64,000 nucleotides of DNA, taken from Mucilaginibacter gracilis (GTDB taxonomy: Bacteria > Bacteroidota > Bacteroidia > Sphingobacteriales > Sphingobacteriaceae). Position numbers and translations under genes: made by a program. Positions 36,490 to 44,880 of this stretch are shown in pieces (positions within the stretch are counted from its first letter, which is position 1; every line of letters begins with the position of its first letter). The notes under the pieces are model-generated. The model saw only the letters and a list, made by a program, of their open reading frames with translations. It made no database searches and was not told where the DNA came from. The DNA is taken from assembly GCF_003633615.1 (NCBI RefSeq), contig NZ_RBKU01000001.1, forward strand, positions 5,456,001-5,520,000, written 5' to 3'.

Positions 36490-36497
36490 TAAATTTG
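36490..36497 (+). promoter_or_regulatory. Bacteroidota -7 box before thiolase
   Basis: TAAATTTG is an exact TAnnTTTG match, 32 nt before the thiolase ATG. Confidence 0.55.
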
Positions 36498-36529
36498 CCC
36501 CACCAATTATTTTTTAACGAATTTTCATC

Positions 36530-37708
36530 ATGAACGAAGTATATATTGTAGCCGCTACCCGCACACCTATAGGTAGCTTTGGGGGTAGCTTATCGTCGCT
36601 TTCGGCAACGCAACTGGGTGCGGCAGCTATTAAGGCAGCCGTCAGGCAATCGGGCTTGCAGCCCCAGCAAGTACAGGAAGTTTATATGGGTAATGTCATG
36701 TCGGCCAATTTGGGGCAGGCACCGGCAACCCAGGCCGCCAAGTTTGCCGGCCTGCCCGATGTACCCGCCACCACCATTAATAAAGTTTGCGCCAGCGGCA
36801 CCAAAGCCATTATGCTGGCCGCGCAAAGCATTGCCCTGGGCCAAAACCACATTGTAGTTGCAGGCGGCATGGAAAGCATGAGCAATGTGCCCTATTACCT
36901 GGATAAAGCCCGCAACGGCTACCGCCTGGGCCACGGACAAATTACCGACGGACTGGTGAAAGACGGCCTTTGGGATGTTTACAACGATTACCATATGGGC
37001 TCGGCTGCCGAACTTTGCGCCGCCGAATGCCACATCAGCCGCGATGAGCAGGATGCCTTTGCCATATCATCATACCACCGCGCCCAGGATGCCCAAAAGG
37101 CCGGTAAGTTTACTAACGAAATTAGTGCCGTTGAAATTAAAGACAAAAAAGGTAACATCACCCTGGTTGATGCCGACGAAGAACCCAATGCCGTTAACTT
37201 TGATAAAATACCGGGACTAAAACCCGTGTTTAAAAAAGACGGCACCGTAACCGCCGCCAATGCATCGTCCCTTAACGACGGCGCCGCGGCCCTGGTGCTC
37301 ATGAGCAAACAAAAGGCCGACGAACTGGGCATTAAGCCGCTGGCTAAAATTATAGCTTACGCCGATGCACAGCAAGCACCCGAGTGGTTTACCACTGCCC
37401 CATCAAAGGCCATTCCGCTGGCTTTAAGCCGCGCGGGGCTTGGTGTTGATGATATTGATTGTTTTGAGATAAACGAAGCCTTTGCGGTAGTTTCGCTGGC
37501 TAATAACCAAATATTAAATTTAGATGCCAACAAAGTAAATGTAAACGGCGGCGCTGTTGCGCTGGGCCACCCGCTGGGTGCTTCGGGAGCGCGCATTGTG
37601 GTTACCTTGCTTAATGTATTACAGCAAAACGGCGGCAAATTTGGCGTTGCCGGTATTTGCAACGGCGGCGGCGGCGCAAGCGCAATTGTAATTGAAAATT
37701 TGCGTTAA
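36530..37708 (+). CDS. atoB: Acetyl-CoA C-acyltransferase (thiolase)
   Basis: The 392-residue thiolase condenses or cleaves acetyl-CoA and acetoacetyl-CoA. The acylated cysteine is in NKVCASGTKAIMLAAQ (near residue 88), the catalytic His region is ALGHPLGASGARI, and the second Cys is in GICNGGGGASAIV. The family signature EINEAFAVVSLAN is visible. Length matches AtoB/PhaA. It is a single gene here with no fatty-acid oxidation partners in view, so the direction (ketone body, mevalonate or beta-oxidation) is open. Confidence 0.94.
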   Translation: MNEVYIVAATRTPIGSFGGSLSSLSATQLGAAAIKAAVRQSGLQPQQVQEVYMGNVMSANLGQAPATQAAKFAGLPDVPATTINKVCASGTKAIMLAAQSIALGQNHIVVAGGMESMSNVPYYLDKARNGYRLGHGQITDGLVKDGLWDVYNDYHMGSAAELCAAECHISRDEQDAFAISSYHRAQDAQKAGKFTNEISAVEIKDKKGNITLVDADEEPNAVNFDKIPGLKPVFKKDGTVTAANASSLNDGAAALVLMSKQKADELGIKPLAKIIAYADAQQAPEWFTTAPSKAIPLALSRAGLGVDDIDCFEINEAFAVVSLANNQILNLDANKVNVNGGAVALGHPLGASGARIVVTLLNVLQQNGGKFGVAGICNGGGGASAIVIENLR

Positions 37709-37782
37709 GGGGTATTAACCTGGTTTGCCAAGGGGAAGTAACCGCGCAAGTCATATCCGATTTGCGTAGCTGCCCGGCTTCC

Positions 37783-37858
37783 GTGCGGTTGCCACGCTAT
37801 CGCTCGCAATGACAATTTTATTAGCTTTTTGTCATTGCGAGGTACGAAGCAACCGCAC
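37783..37858. repeat. Interspersed inverted repeat (GTCATTGCGAG family)
   Basis: A left arm (GTGCGGTTGCCACGC ... CGCAATGAC) and a right arm (GTCATTGCGAGG ... GCAACCGCAC) are complementary and flank a T-rich centre. It is a dispersed palindromic repeat of a kind common in bacterial intergenic space. Partial relatives appear near 48,473. Confidence 0.65.
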
Positions 37859-37907
37859 AAAGGCATAGCCAACATGTATATCCGCTATAACAAGGCCTAA
37901 AACAAAT

Positions 37908-38786
37908 ATGAAAAAGCACCTATTCGCCATCATTTTTTTACTATCCGCTTTTAGCACTTCGGCGCAGCAAAAATTTGATGCGGTAAGTTTAAAGCAACTT
38001 CAGGCTTACCAAGATAGCCTGAAAACATTGGGCAATAAATTTATAACCAACGATAACGAGCCCGAACGCCGCAATGCTACCTACGCTTTTATTAAAATGC
38101 TGGTAAAGGCACTTAAAACTCCGGGATCGTACCAATACCCCTTCGATTCTATCAAAAACATCAGCATTGTTAACGCGCCCGACAACCATTTCAGGATAAT
38201 GGCCTGGCACATGCTGAACGACGATGGCAGCTACCAATATTACGGTGCCATACAGATGAACAGCAACGGCGGGTTGCAGCTTTTCCCCCTGCAAGATTAT
38301 TCGGCAGGGATAACCAACCCCGAAGATACCATTGCCGATAACCAAAAATGGTACGGCGCGCAATACTACAAAATTATACAACCCGATGCCGCAACGCCCT
38401 ATTACACGCTATTGGGCTGGAAGGGCAACAACAGCCAATCCACCAAAAAGGTGATCGACGTGTTAACATTCGCAAACGGCAAACCTGTTTTTGGCATGCC
38501 CGTTTTTTATGGCAACAATAAAACACGCAACCGCGTGGTTTTTGAATATTCAAGCCAAGCCTCCATGATGCTGAGGTATATTGCAGGCAGCCAACTTATT
38601 ATTTTCGACCATCTGTCGCCCGCCGAGGCCAAAACCAAAAACAAACCCGAAAGCTACGGCCCAGATATGAGCTACTCGGGTTACCGGTACAAACAAGGCC
38701 ACTGGGTATTTATAGACAACCTTGACATGCGAAACATACCCGATGCCCGCGATGAACAACTAACCGACCCAAAAGCCAAGCCATGA
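37908..38786 (+). CDS. Secreted hypothetical protein
   Basis: The 292-residue protein has a signal peptide (MKKHLFAIIFLLSAFSTSAQ) and a mature beta-rich part with tryptophan motifs (IMAWHMLNDDGSYQYYGAIQ, KWYGAQYYKI, GWKGNNSQSTKK, GHWVFIDNLDMR). No catalytic motif is recognised. Mature protein should be periplasmic. It is probably a lineage-conserved hypothetical. Function is unknown. Confidence 0.7.
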   Translation: MKKHLFAIIFLLSAFSTSAQQKFDAVSLKQLQAYQDSLKTLGNKFITNDNEPERRNATYAFIKMLVKALKTPGSYQYPFDSIKNISIVNAPDNHFRIMAWHMLNDDGSYQYYGAIQMNSNGGLQLFPLQDYSAGITNPEDTIADNQKWYGAQYYKIIQPDAATPYYTLLGWKGNNSQSTKKVIDVLTFANGKPVFGMPVFYGNNKTRNRVVFEYSSQASMMLRYIAGSQLIIFDHLSPAEAKTKNKPESYGPDMSYSGYRYKQGHWVFIDNLDMRNIPDARDEQLTDPKAKP

Positions 38787-38805
38787 TGGATGTTTTTTAA
38801 ATTGA

Positions 38806-38965
38806 GATTTTGGATGTTCGATTTCGGATTTATTTTTTGATTTAAAATTTGCACATCTCTACGCGATGTACCCAGCAATCTCTAAACTATAACGAGCGGC
38901 TCTACAAGTCCGTTTGTTCTTTTTGCGGTAGTTTCAGAAAAATCCGAAATCGAACATCCGAAATC
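38806..38965. repeat. Long inverted repeat (word-repeat hairpin)
   Basis: Left arm 38,806-38,831 and right arm 38,940-38,965 are 26 nt each and pair at 25 of 26 positions (core GGATGTTCGATTTCGG). The loop is about 108 nt. It lies between convergent-free ends of the secreted protein and the POT gene. Arms consist of tandem words (ATCCGAA, ATCGAAC). Confidence 0.7.
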
Positions 38966-39108
38966 AAAACATCGTTATCCAAATCACAATTTGATTTGTA
39001 ATAATATCGGGATGCCAGTTAGTATTTCAAATTTTCTGGCTACTTTACAGCATTAAATTTTGATTTATCAGAATAATCTTATTTTAGCGAAAATATTAAA
39101 CACAAACT

Positions 39109-40608
39109 ATGCAAGATACTACCCCTACGGTAACAGCAAAACCAAAACAACGTTTTCCAAAAAGCGTGCCCTACATTATTGGCAACGAGGCTGCCGAGCG
39201 TTTCAGCTTTTATGGTATGCGCTCTATTTTAGTTACTTTTTTAGTGGCTCAGTTTTTTAACCCTACAGGTAATAAGGCTTTAACTACCGTGGCCGAAGCC
39301 CATGCCAACGCCAGTACTCACTTTTTTGTAACGCTTGCCTACACGCTTCCATTTGTAGGTGGTTTAATTGCTGATTGGTTTACCGGGAAATACAGGATAA
39401 TTTTATGGCTATCTATAGTTTATTGCTTTGGGCACCTTTTTTTAGCCATTTTTGATAGTAATTTAAATGGCTTTATAACAGGCCTTGTATTGGTAGCTGT
39501 GGGCGCGGGTGGTATTAAATCGTGCGTATCGGCCAACGTGGGCGATCAGTTTGATGCCAGTAATCAAGATCTGCTTTCTAAGGTATACGGGTGGTTTTAC
39601 TTCAGCATCAATGCCGGTTCTATGTTTTCAACCATGCTGATACCCTGGACGTATAAATACTACGGCGCACAATGGGCATTTGGTATACCAGGTTTATTAA
39701 TGGCACTTGCTACCATTATCTTCTTTTCGGGCCGTAAATCGTATGTCAGAATTCCACCGGCAGGTGTAAATAAAAATAATCTAATTTTTGTATCGTTTTA
39801 CGCGCTCAGGAACATGAGCAAAAAGAAACCAGGCGAATCAATATTAGATGTTGCCAAAGAAAAATATGATCCTGAAAAGGTAGAAGGTTTTAAAGCCGTT
39901 TATCGCGTAATGGCAGTATTCTTTTTTGCATTCGCTTATTGGGCCGTTTGGGATCAATGCCTTTCGGAATGGGTTTTACAAGCTGCAAAAATGAACCTGC
40001 ACCTTAACGTTGGCTTTACCTCGTTTAATATTATTGCCGGCCAGGTTAATACCGTTAATACCATATTCCTGCTGCTATTTATACCAATATTTAATTACTG
40101 GATATACCCTTCGCTTGATAAAATAGGTTTAAAAACTACTCCATTAAGGCGGCTTGGCTTTGGTTTATTTTTAACCGCATTGTCGTTTGTAGTTATCGCA
40201 CTTATCCAAACCAACATTGACCACGGTGGTTCGCCGTCTATCTGGTGGCAAATATTAGCTTATGGAATTTTATCCGCAGCCGAAGTATTGGTATCAATAA
40301 CCGGTTTACAATACGCCTACACGCATTCGCCAATATCCATGAAAAGTACAATGAGTGGTATTTGGTTTTTGGTTGTGGCACTGGGTAACCTGTTTACCGG
40401 AATGATAAACGGTAACATATCAAACCACGGCTTTTTTGCCAATTATTTAGTTGGCGCAAATTACTATTGGTTTTTTGTGGGTGTTGTTGCGGTTTTTTTA
40501 TTGTTGTTTATGTTTGTTGCACCACATTTAAAAGAAAGAAGCTACATAGAACATCCGGATGTGGTTATTGATGACTTAACAATAGCAGGCGAAACGCCCG
40601 AAAAGTAA
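39109..40608 (+). CDS. POT/PTR2-family peptide transporter
   Basis: The 499-residue protein is a proton-coupled oligopeptide transporter. The hallmark ExxER-type helix is NEAAERFSFYGMRSILVTFL near residue 27, and VGGLIADWFTGKYRIILWLS is the following helix with the signature loop. About 12-14 membrane helices are visible to the end. It imports di- and tripeptides. It is single, with its own terminator at 40,633. The N-terminal 24 residues are polar and cytosolic. Confidence 0.92.
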   Translation: MQDTTPTVTAKPKQRFPKSVPYIIGNEAAERFSFYGMRSILVTFLVAQFFNPTGNKALTTVAEAHANASTHFFVTLAYTLPFVGGLIADWFTGKYRIILWLSIVYCFGHLFLAIFDSNLNGFITGLVLVAVGAGGIKSCVSANVGDQFDASNQDLLSKVYGWFYFSINAGSMFSTMLIPWTYKYYGAQWAFGIPGLLMALATIIFFSGRKSYVRIPPAGVNKNNLIFVSFYALRNMSKKKPGESILDVAKEKYDPEKVEGFKAVYRVMAVFFFAFAYWAVWDQCLSEWVLQAAKMNLHLNVGFTSFNIIAGQVNTVNTIFLLLFIPIFNYWIYPSLDKIGLKTTPLRRLGFGLFLTALSFVVIALIQTNIDHGGSPSIWWQILAYGILSAAEVLVSITGLQYAYTHSPISMKSTMSGIWFLVVALGNLFTGMINGNISNHGFFANYLVGANYYWFFVGVVAVFLLLFMFVAPHLKERSYIEHPDVVIDDLTIAGETPEK

Positions 40609-40632
40609 TTGAACATTAAAAGTATCAGAAAA

Positions 40633-40659
40633 GGCTCCGGTTATGCCGGAGCTTTTTTT
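40633..40659 (+). terminator. Terminator after the POT gene
   Basis: GCTCCGG and CCGGAGC form a stem followed by seven T, 25 nt after the stop. Confidence 0.85.
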
Positions 40660-40749
40660 GTACAGGCATGTGCAAAAAAGTAAGCATTGCCGGGTTGTAA
40701 AATACCACCAAATTTATAATTGATGCTGTAAAAAACAAAAACAACACAT

Positions 40750-42414
40750 CTACACCGCCCCTACTGCATCAATATGCACGTATGATACCTTGTTATAATC
40801 GGGTACAAAGGTATCGGCACTGCTAATGGCCATATCCAACTCAAAGGCAAGCGGGTGAGGCGTTTGCAGCAGACTTTTTTTGGCGATGTACGGAAAAAGT
40901 TGCGAATAGGTTTGTATAAGGTTATGGCTCGCCCGGCGGTAAATAAACGACCGGTGCAAATCTGCGGGACTTTTTAAACCCGCCGCCCCTATCATTTGTA
41001 CCGCGCTGCCAATAGTTTCTTTGTGAAAATTGGCTACCCTTACTTTTTTATCGCCCACCACCAGGCCGCGCATTAAGCCTTTGTCTTGCGTGGCAACTCC
41101 GGTTGGGCAGGTGTTCATGTTACATTCTAAGGCCTGTATGCAGCCCAGGGCAAACATCATTCCGCGCGCGCTGTTGCACATATCTGCACCCAAGGCAAAG
41201 TTTTTAACCAAATCAAACCCGGTTGCTACCTTGCCCGATGCTATAATTTTGATGTGTTTTTTTAAATCAAACCCCGTTAAGGCATCGTAAACAAAGGCCA
41301 GTGCTTCCCGCAAAGGCATACCTACCGAGTTTGAAAACTCAAGCGGAGCTGCGCCCGTACCACCTTCGCCCCCATCAACGGTAATAAAATCCGGATAAAT
41401 ACCGGTTTGTACCATAGCCTTGCAAATAGCCAAAAACTCGCTTTTGTGCCCAACGCATAGTTTAAAACCGATGGGTTTACCGGCAGATAAGTGGCGCAGT
41501 TTTTTTATAAAATCCATCATTTGCAAGGGCGTGTTAAAGGCCGTGTGCCCCGGCGGCGATACCACATCGTACCCCAGCTCAACCAAACGGATGCGGGCAA
41601 TTTCGGGCGTAACCTTGGCGGCCGGCAATATGCCGCCGTGCCCCGGCTTTGCGCCTTGCGATAGTTTAATCTCTATCATTTTTACCTGTGGCAGTTTTGC
41701 ACGCTCGGCAAAGGCATTATAATCAAACGTACCATCGGTATGGCGGCAGCTAAAATAGCCGGTGCCTATTTGCCAAATAATATCGCCACCGGGTTGTAAG
41801 TGGTAATCGCTCAAGCCGCCTTCGCCGGTATTGTGGGCAAAGTTGCCCAGTTTGGCACCGCCGTTTAGGGCCAGTATAGCGTTCTGGCTCAAAGAACCAA
41901 AACTCATGGCCGATATATTGAAAATACTGGCACTGTAAGGCTGTGTACAAGCCGGGCCGCCTACCAGTACACGCGGGTCTTCGTTAAGCTGTTTATGGTC
42001 AATAGCAGCTATGCTGTGATTAAGCCACTCATAGCCGCTGGCGTAAACATCAAGCTCGGTACCAAAGGGGCGGGTATCATCAACCTTTTTGGCGCGCTGG
42101 TAAATTACGCTGCGGTTAAGGCGGTTAAAGGGCGTTCCATCGGTATCACTTTCAATAAAGTACTGGTATATTTTGGGGCGCAGCTCTTCCATTAAGTAGC
42201 GCAAATGGCCAACCACCGGGAAGTTGCGCACAATGCTATGGCTACTTTGCAGCAAATCGGCAATACCAACAATCACTACCGGAACCCACAGTAAAAATAC
42301 CCAAAGTGCAGGCGGCCAAACAACCGCCCAGGCTATTAACATGGCTGTAAGCAGTATGGCTGATAGGATAAAAAGTTTCCGCATGGCGATGGAATTAAAA
42401 TAATGAGGCGGCAA
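40750..42414 (-). CDS. FMN-binding glutamate synthase family protein
   Basis: The 554-residue protein has two N-terminal membrane helices (about 10-45) then a glutamate-synthase domain with FMN barrel. Visible are FNTPLQMMDFIKKLR, TVDGGEGGTGAAPLEF, and the Fe-S cysteines CIQALECNMNTCPTG (spacing C-x5-C-x4-C). Unlike full GltB no amidotransferase domain is present. It may use ammonia or another donor; the physiological reaction of this membrane-attached subfamily is unclear. It lies alone and convergent with the POT gene. Confidence 0.86.
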   Translation of the reverse strand: MPPHYFNSIAMRKLFILSAILLTAMLIAWAVVWPPALWVFLLWVPVVIVGIADLLQSSHSIVRNFPVVGHLRYLMEELRPKIYQYFIESDTDGTPFNRLNRSVIYQRAKKVDDTRPFGTELDVYASGYEWLNHSIAAIDHKQLNEDPRVLVGGPACTQPYSASIFNISAMSFGSLSQNAILALNGGAKLGNFAHNTGEGGLSDYHLQPGGDIIWQIGTGYFSCRHTDGTFDYNAFAERAKLPQVKMIEIKLSQGAKPGHGGILPAAKVTPEIARIRLVELGYDVVSPPGHTAFNTPLQMMDFIKKLRHLSAGKPIGFKLCVGHKSEFLAICKAMVQTGIYPDFITVDGGEGGTGAAPLEFSNSVGMPLREALAFVYDALTGFDLKKHIKIIASGKVATGFDLVKNFALGADMCNSARGMMFALGCIQALECNMNTCPTGVATQDKGLMRGLVVGDKKVRVANFHKETIGSAVQMIGAAGLKSPADLHRSFIYRRASHNLIQTYSQLFPYIAKKSLLQTPHPLAFELDMAISSADTFVPDYNKVSYVHIDAVGAV

Positions 42415-42495
42415 ATTTAATGTTATTGCCCTTTTGCGAAAGCTTTGCCCTAAAGTTTATTGTTGGCTGACAGACGGTGACCCCAAGATGCCCTA

Positions 42496-43215
42496 TCAGG
42501 CCGCTAGTTTGGTGTAAACTATCACAATGATGGCAATCAAAGCAATTACAATGTAAAGCGACGACCGCTTGGTTTTTGCATCGGTATTTTTGCTGGCACG
42601 TATTTTATAAAAACTCCACGCCATAAGGGCAACCAACAGAAGCCCGGCTGTACCTACAACTATTTTGTTGTTTACAGTATAAACGCATATCATTAAAACG
42701 GCGCTTATAGCGGCACCGGCGTAGCCAGCATATTTTGCAAAAAAGTTGGTGGTTTGCTTAACAGTAACTGGCTTAATGCGGTTTAGTGTAGTTTCGAGCT
42801 GCGCATAGTTGTCAATTTGGGCGGGTACTATAATATTGCTGTTTGAGCTTTTTCCTTTTATAATAAAACTGCCGTTAACGCTTTTAACAATTTGGTTAAC
42901 CTCCTTAACCGGCATTGCTATGGTTGCGGTGTTAAATTGCTTACGTACCAAAGTATCGTTATCAATAGTAAGCTCATAGCTTTCAAACAAAAGCCTTTGC
43001 TTTTTTATCCCCCTAAATAAACCAAAGCTTAACATAAGGCACATAAAAGGGATTAAATATGGCCAAATATTTACCTCGGTTGTGGTGGTGGTTGCTGTTG
43101 TGATAAAAATACCGGTAACCGCCATAATAAGCAACAGCGGTATTGCGCGCACAAGTATGGTTTTACGGATGGTATTAAAACTGCCTGGTATAACGTTAAA
43201 TTGTTGAGTTTTCAT
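42496..43215 (-). CDS. Hypothetical membrane protein
   Basis: A start at the second in-frame ATG (43,215, MKTQQFNVIPGSF) avoids overlap with the NifS gene end at 43,218; the ATG at 43,236 would overlap it. The protein has about 239 residues, two N-terminal helices (LLLIMAVTGIFI; WPYLIPFMCLMLSFGLF) and three C-terminal ones. The middle 90 residues are a soluble beta-rich PH-like region. Function is unknown. Translation coupled to the cysteine desulfurase gene is plausible. Confidence 0.62.
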   Translation of the reverse strand: MKTQQFNVIPGSFNTIRKTILVRAIPLLLIMAVTGIFITTATTTTTEVNIWPYLIPFMCLMLSFGLFRGIKKQRLLFESYELTIDNDTLVRKQFNTATIAMPVKEVNQIVKSVNGSFIIKGKSSNSNIIVPAQIDNYAQLETTLNRIKPVTVKQTTNFFAKYAGYAGAAISAVLMICVYTVNNKIVVGTAGLLLVALMAWSFYKIRASKNTDAKTKRSSLYIVIALIAIIVIVYTKLAA

Positions 43216-43217
43216 TT

Positions 43218-44354
43218 TTAGGCGTTTACCAAACAAATATCCCTCACCTTGGCAACAGTATAATCTATTTCTTCTTTAGTGTTGTATTTGGAGAACGAAA
43301 AACGCACGGCGGGCCTGTTAGGGCTGGCGCCTATGGCTGTTAAAACGTGCGAACCAATATCGGTACCAGAGCTGCATGCGCTGCCGCCCGATGCCGAGAT
43401 GCCTGCAATATCTAAACTAAAAAGCAACATATCGGCCATTTCCATTTCGGGGAACGACACGTTTAGTACCGTATAAAGGCTGTTGGCGGCATCTGTTTCG
43501 CCATTAAACTCAACGCCCGGTATATTGGCCTTTAGCTGGGCCATCATATAGCTTTTTAGGTTTTGGATGTGTTGCTGGTGCTGCGGCATTTCGTTATAGG
43601 CAATCTCCAGGGCTTTGGCAAGGCCCACTATGCCGTAAACGTTTTCGGTACCGCCGCGCATATTGCGCTCTTGCGAGCCGCCGTAAATCATCGGTTTTAT
43701 TTTAATGCGATGGTTTACATGTAAAAAACCCACACCCTTTGGCCCGTGAAATTTATGCGCTGCGCCAACAATAAAGTGCGCTTTAAGCTTACTTAAATCG
43801 TGCGGATAGTGTGCCATAGTTTGCACGGTATCGGCATGGTAAATGGCGTTGTATTTTTCGCACAGGTCGCCCACCAGTTCCATATCGGTTAAGGTGCCAA
43901 TTTCGTTATTGGCGTGCATTAACGATACCAAACTACGATTGGGGTTTTGCAGCAGCGTTTCCAGGTGGGCCATATCAATATTGCCGCGTTGCTCAATATC
44001 AACAAAGCTCAGCTCAATGGTTCCGGCGTTTTGCAGGGCCTCCAAAGTATGCAAAACCGCATGATGCTCAATTTTGGTGGTGATGGCATGTTTAATACCA
44101 TAATCGGCAATGCTGCAACGGATGGCTGTATTATCGGCCTCGGTACCGCCGGATGTAAAAAATATCTCTGCCGGAGAAGTGCGCAGCAAACCCGCAATAG
44201 TTTTGCGCGCCTTTTCGATCACGGTACGAACCTCGCGCCCATGCGAATGGATTGACGATGGGTTACCATAATGGTTTTCCATTACGCTGTACATGGCTTT
44301 CAGCACTTCGGGATCAACGGGCGTTGTGGCAGCATTATCTAAATAAACACGCAT
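43218..44354 (-). CDS. iscS: Cysteine desulfurase
   Basis: The 378-residue PLP enzyme takes sulfur from cysteine for Fe-S cluster and tRNA thiolation. Start MRVYLDNAATTPVDPEV is the family signature. The PLP lysine is in GAAHKFHGPKGVGFLHV (near residue 200). The active cysteine is in SGGSACSSGTDIGSHVL (near 325). The short C-terminal end suits the NifS/IscS group. It lies between a membrane protein gene and the S23-like gene. Confidence 0.93.
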   Translation of the reverse strand: MRVYLDNAATTPVDPEVLKAMYSVMENHYGNPSSIHSHGREVRTVIEKARKTIAGLLRTSPAEIFFTSGGTEADNTAIRCSIADYGIKHAITTKIEHHAVLHTLEALQNAGTIELSFVDIEQRGNIDMAHLETLLQNPNRSLVSLMHANNEIGTLTDMELVGDLCEKYNAIYHADTVQTMAHYPHDLSKLKAHFIVGAAHKFHGPKGVGFLHVNHRIKIKPMIYGGSQERNMRGGTENVYGIVGLAKALEIAYNEMPQHQQHIQNLKSYMMAQLKANIPGVEFNGETDAANSLYTVLNVSFPEMEMADMLLFSLDIAGISASGGSACSSGTDIGSHVLTAIGASPNRPAVRFSFSKYNTKEEIDYTVAKVRDICLVNA

Positions 44355-44355
44355 A

Positions 44356-44412
44356 ATTAATGATTGAATGACTGAATGATTGAGGGATTGAATGATTTTG
44401 TGCTCAATCCCT
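44356..44412. repeat. TGAATGATTGA word repeat (left flank of S23 gene)
   Basis: Tandem words of ATTGAATGA type run from 44,356 to about 44,400. The complementary orientation occurs at 44,845-44,880, so the pair forms arms around the S23-type gene. A similar tract occurs at 56,464-56,545. Confidence 0.65.
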
Positions 44413-44417
44413 CTAAT

Positions 44418-44792
44418 TTATTTTTTTTCCGATATTGTTTTTCGGGCCTTTGAAAGCACTTTAAGTATCTCGTTTGCTTCTTTTGTTAAATCAGATAATT
44501 CCGAATTTCCAATTATTTCTGCTTCCTCTAATATCTCCATCCAAAAAACACTTTCGTCGGCTTCCTCCACAACTATAGATAATTTCGAATGAAATTCCGC
44601 CTGAGATCGCGCTCTGCAAGCTGCTCTATAATTTGCTCCTACAGATGACGATGATCTTAATAGTTGCCTTCCAACTATACGCGCTTCTTCTGTATTAGGA
44701 AGCTTCCTAAATAGTTTTATGTTATCAACTACAAATTTCTTTGTCCTCTTTTGAAATTGTTCTACAAAGTCAACCTTGTTTTGATTTTCCAT
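44418..44792 (-). CDS. Four-helix-bundle protein (S23/23S rRNA IVS family)
   Basis: The 124-residue protein matches the family often encoded in 23S rRNA intervening sequences: RTKKFVVDNIKLFRKLP, IVGRQLLRSSSSVGANYRAACRARSQAEFHSKLSIVVEEADESVFWMEIL. The RSSSSVGANYRAA and EADES motifs are typical. It is all helical; function is unknown. Here it is an isolated gene between iscS and glmM, not in rRNA. It is flanked by inverted word repeats, so it may be a small mobile passenger. Confidence 0.87.
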   Translation of the reverse strand: MENQNKVDFVEQFQKRTKKFVVDNIKLFRKLPNTEEARIVGRQLLRSSSSVGANYRAACRARSQAEFHSKLSIVVEEADESVFWMEILEEAEIIGNSELSDLTKEANEILKVLSKARKTISEKK

Positions 44793-44844
44793 TTATTGAT
44801 TTATTTGAACACCTAATGTAGTATTTTCAACTACTAACATAAAA

Positions 44845-44880
44845 CATTCAATCCTTCAATAAGTCAATCCTTCAATCATT
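44845..44880. repeat. CAATCATT word repeat (right flank of S23 gene)
   Basis: Tandem TTCAATCC/TCAATAAG words in the opposite sense to the tract at 44,356. They overlap the end of glmM by a few bases. Confidence 0.6.

Larger units (their letters stand above)
35980..36529. other. Intergenic space of 550 bp with repeats
   Basis: It holds the paired GCGCCGTTAGGTGCAA element (36,158-36,250), a GC-rich repeat-like stretch at about 36,286-36,375 (two ATCCGCTC copies, CCCGGGC), and a promoter box for the thiolase. The short ORF here is not convincing. Confidence 0.6.
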
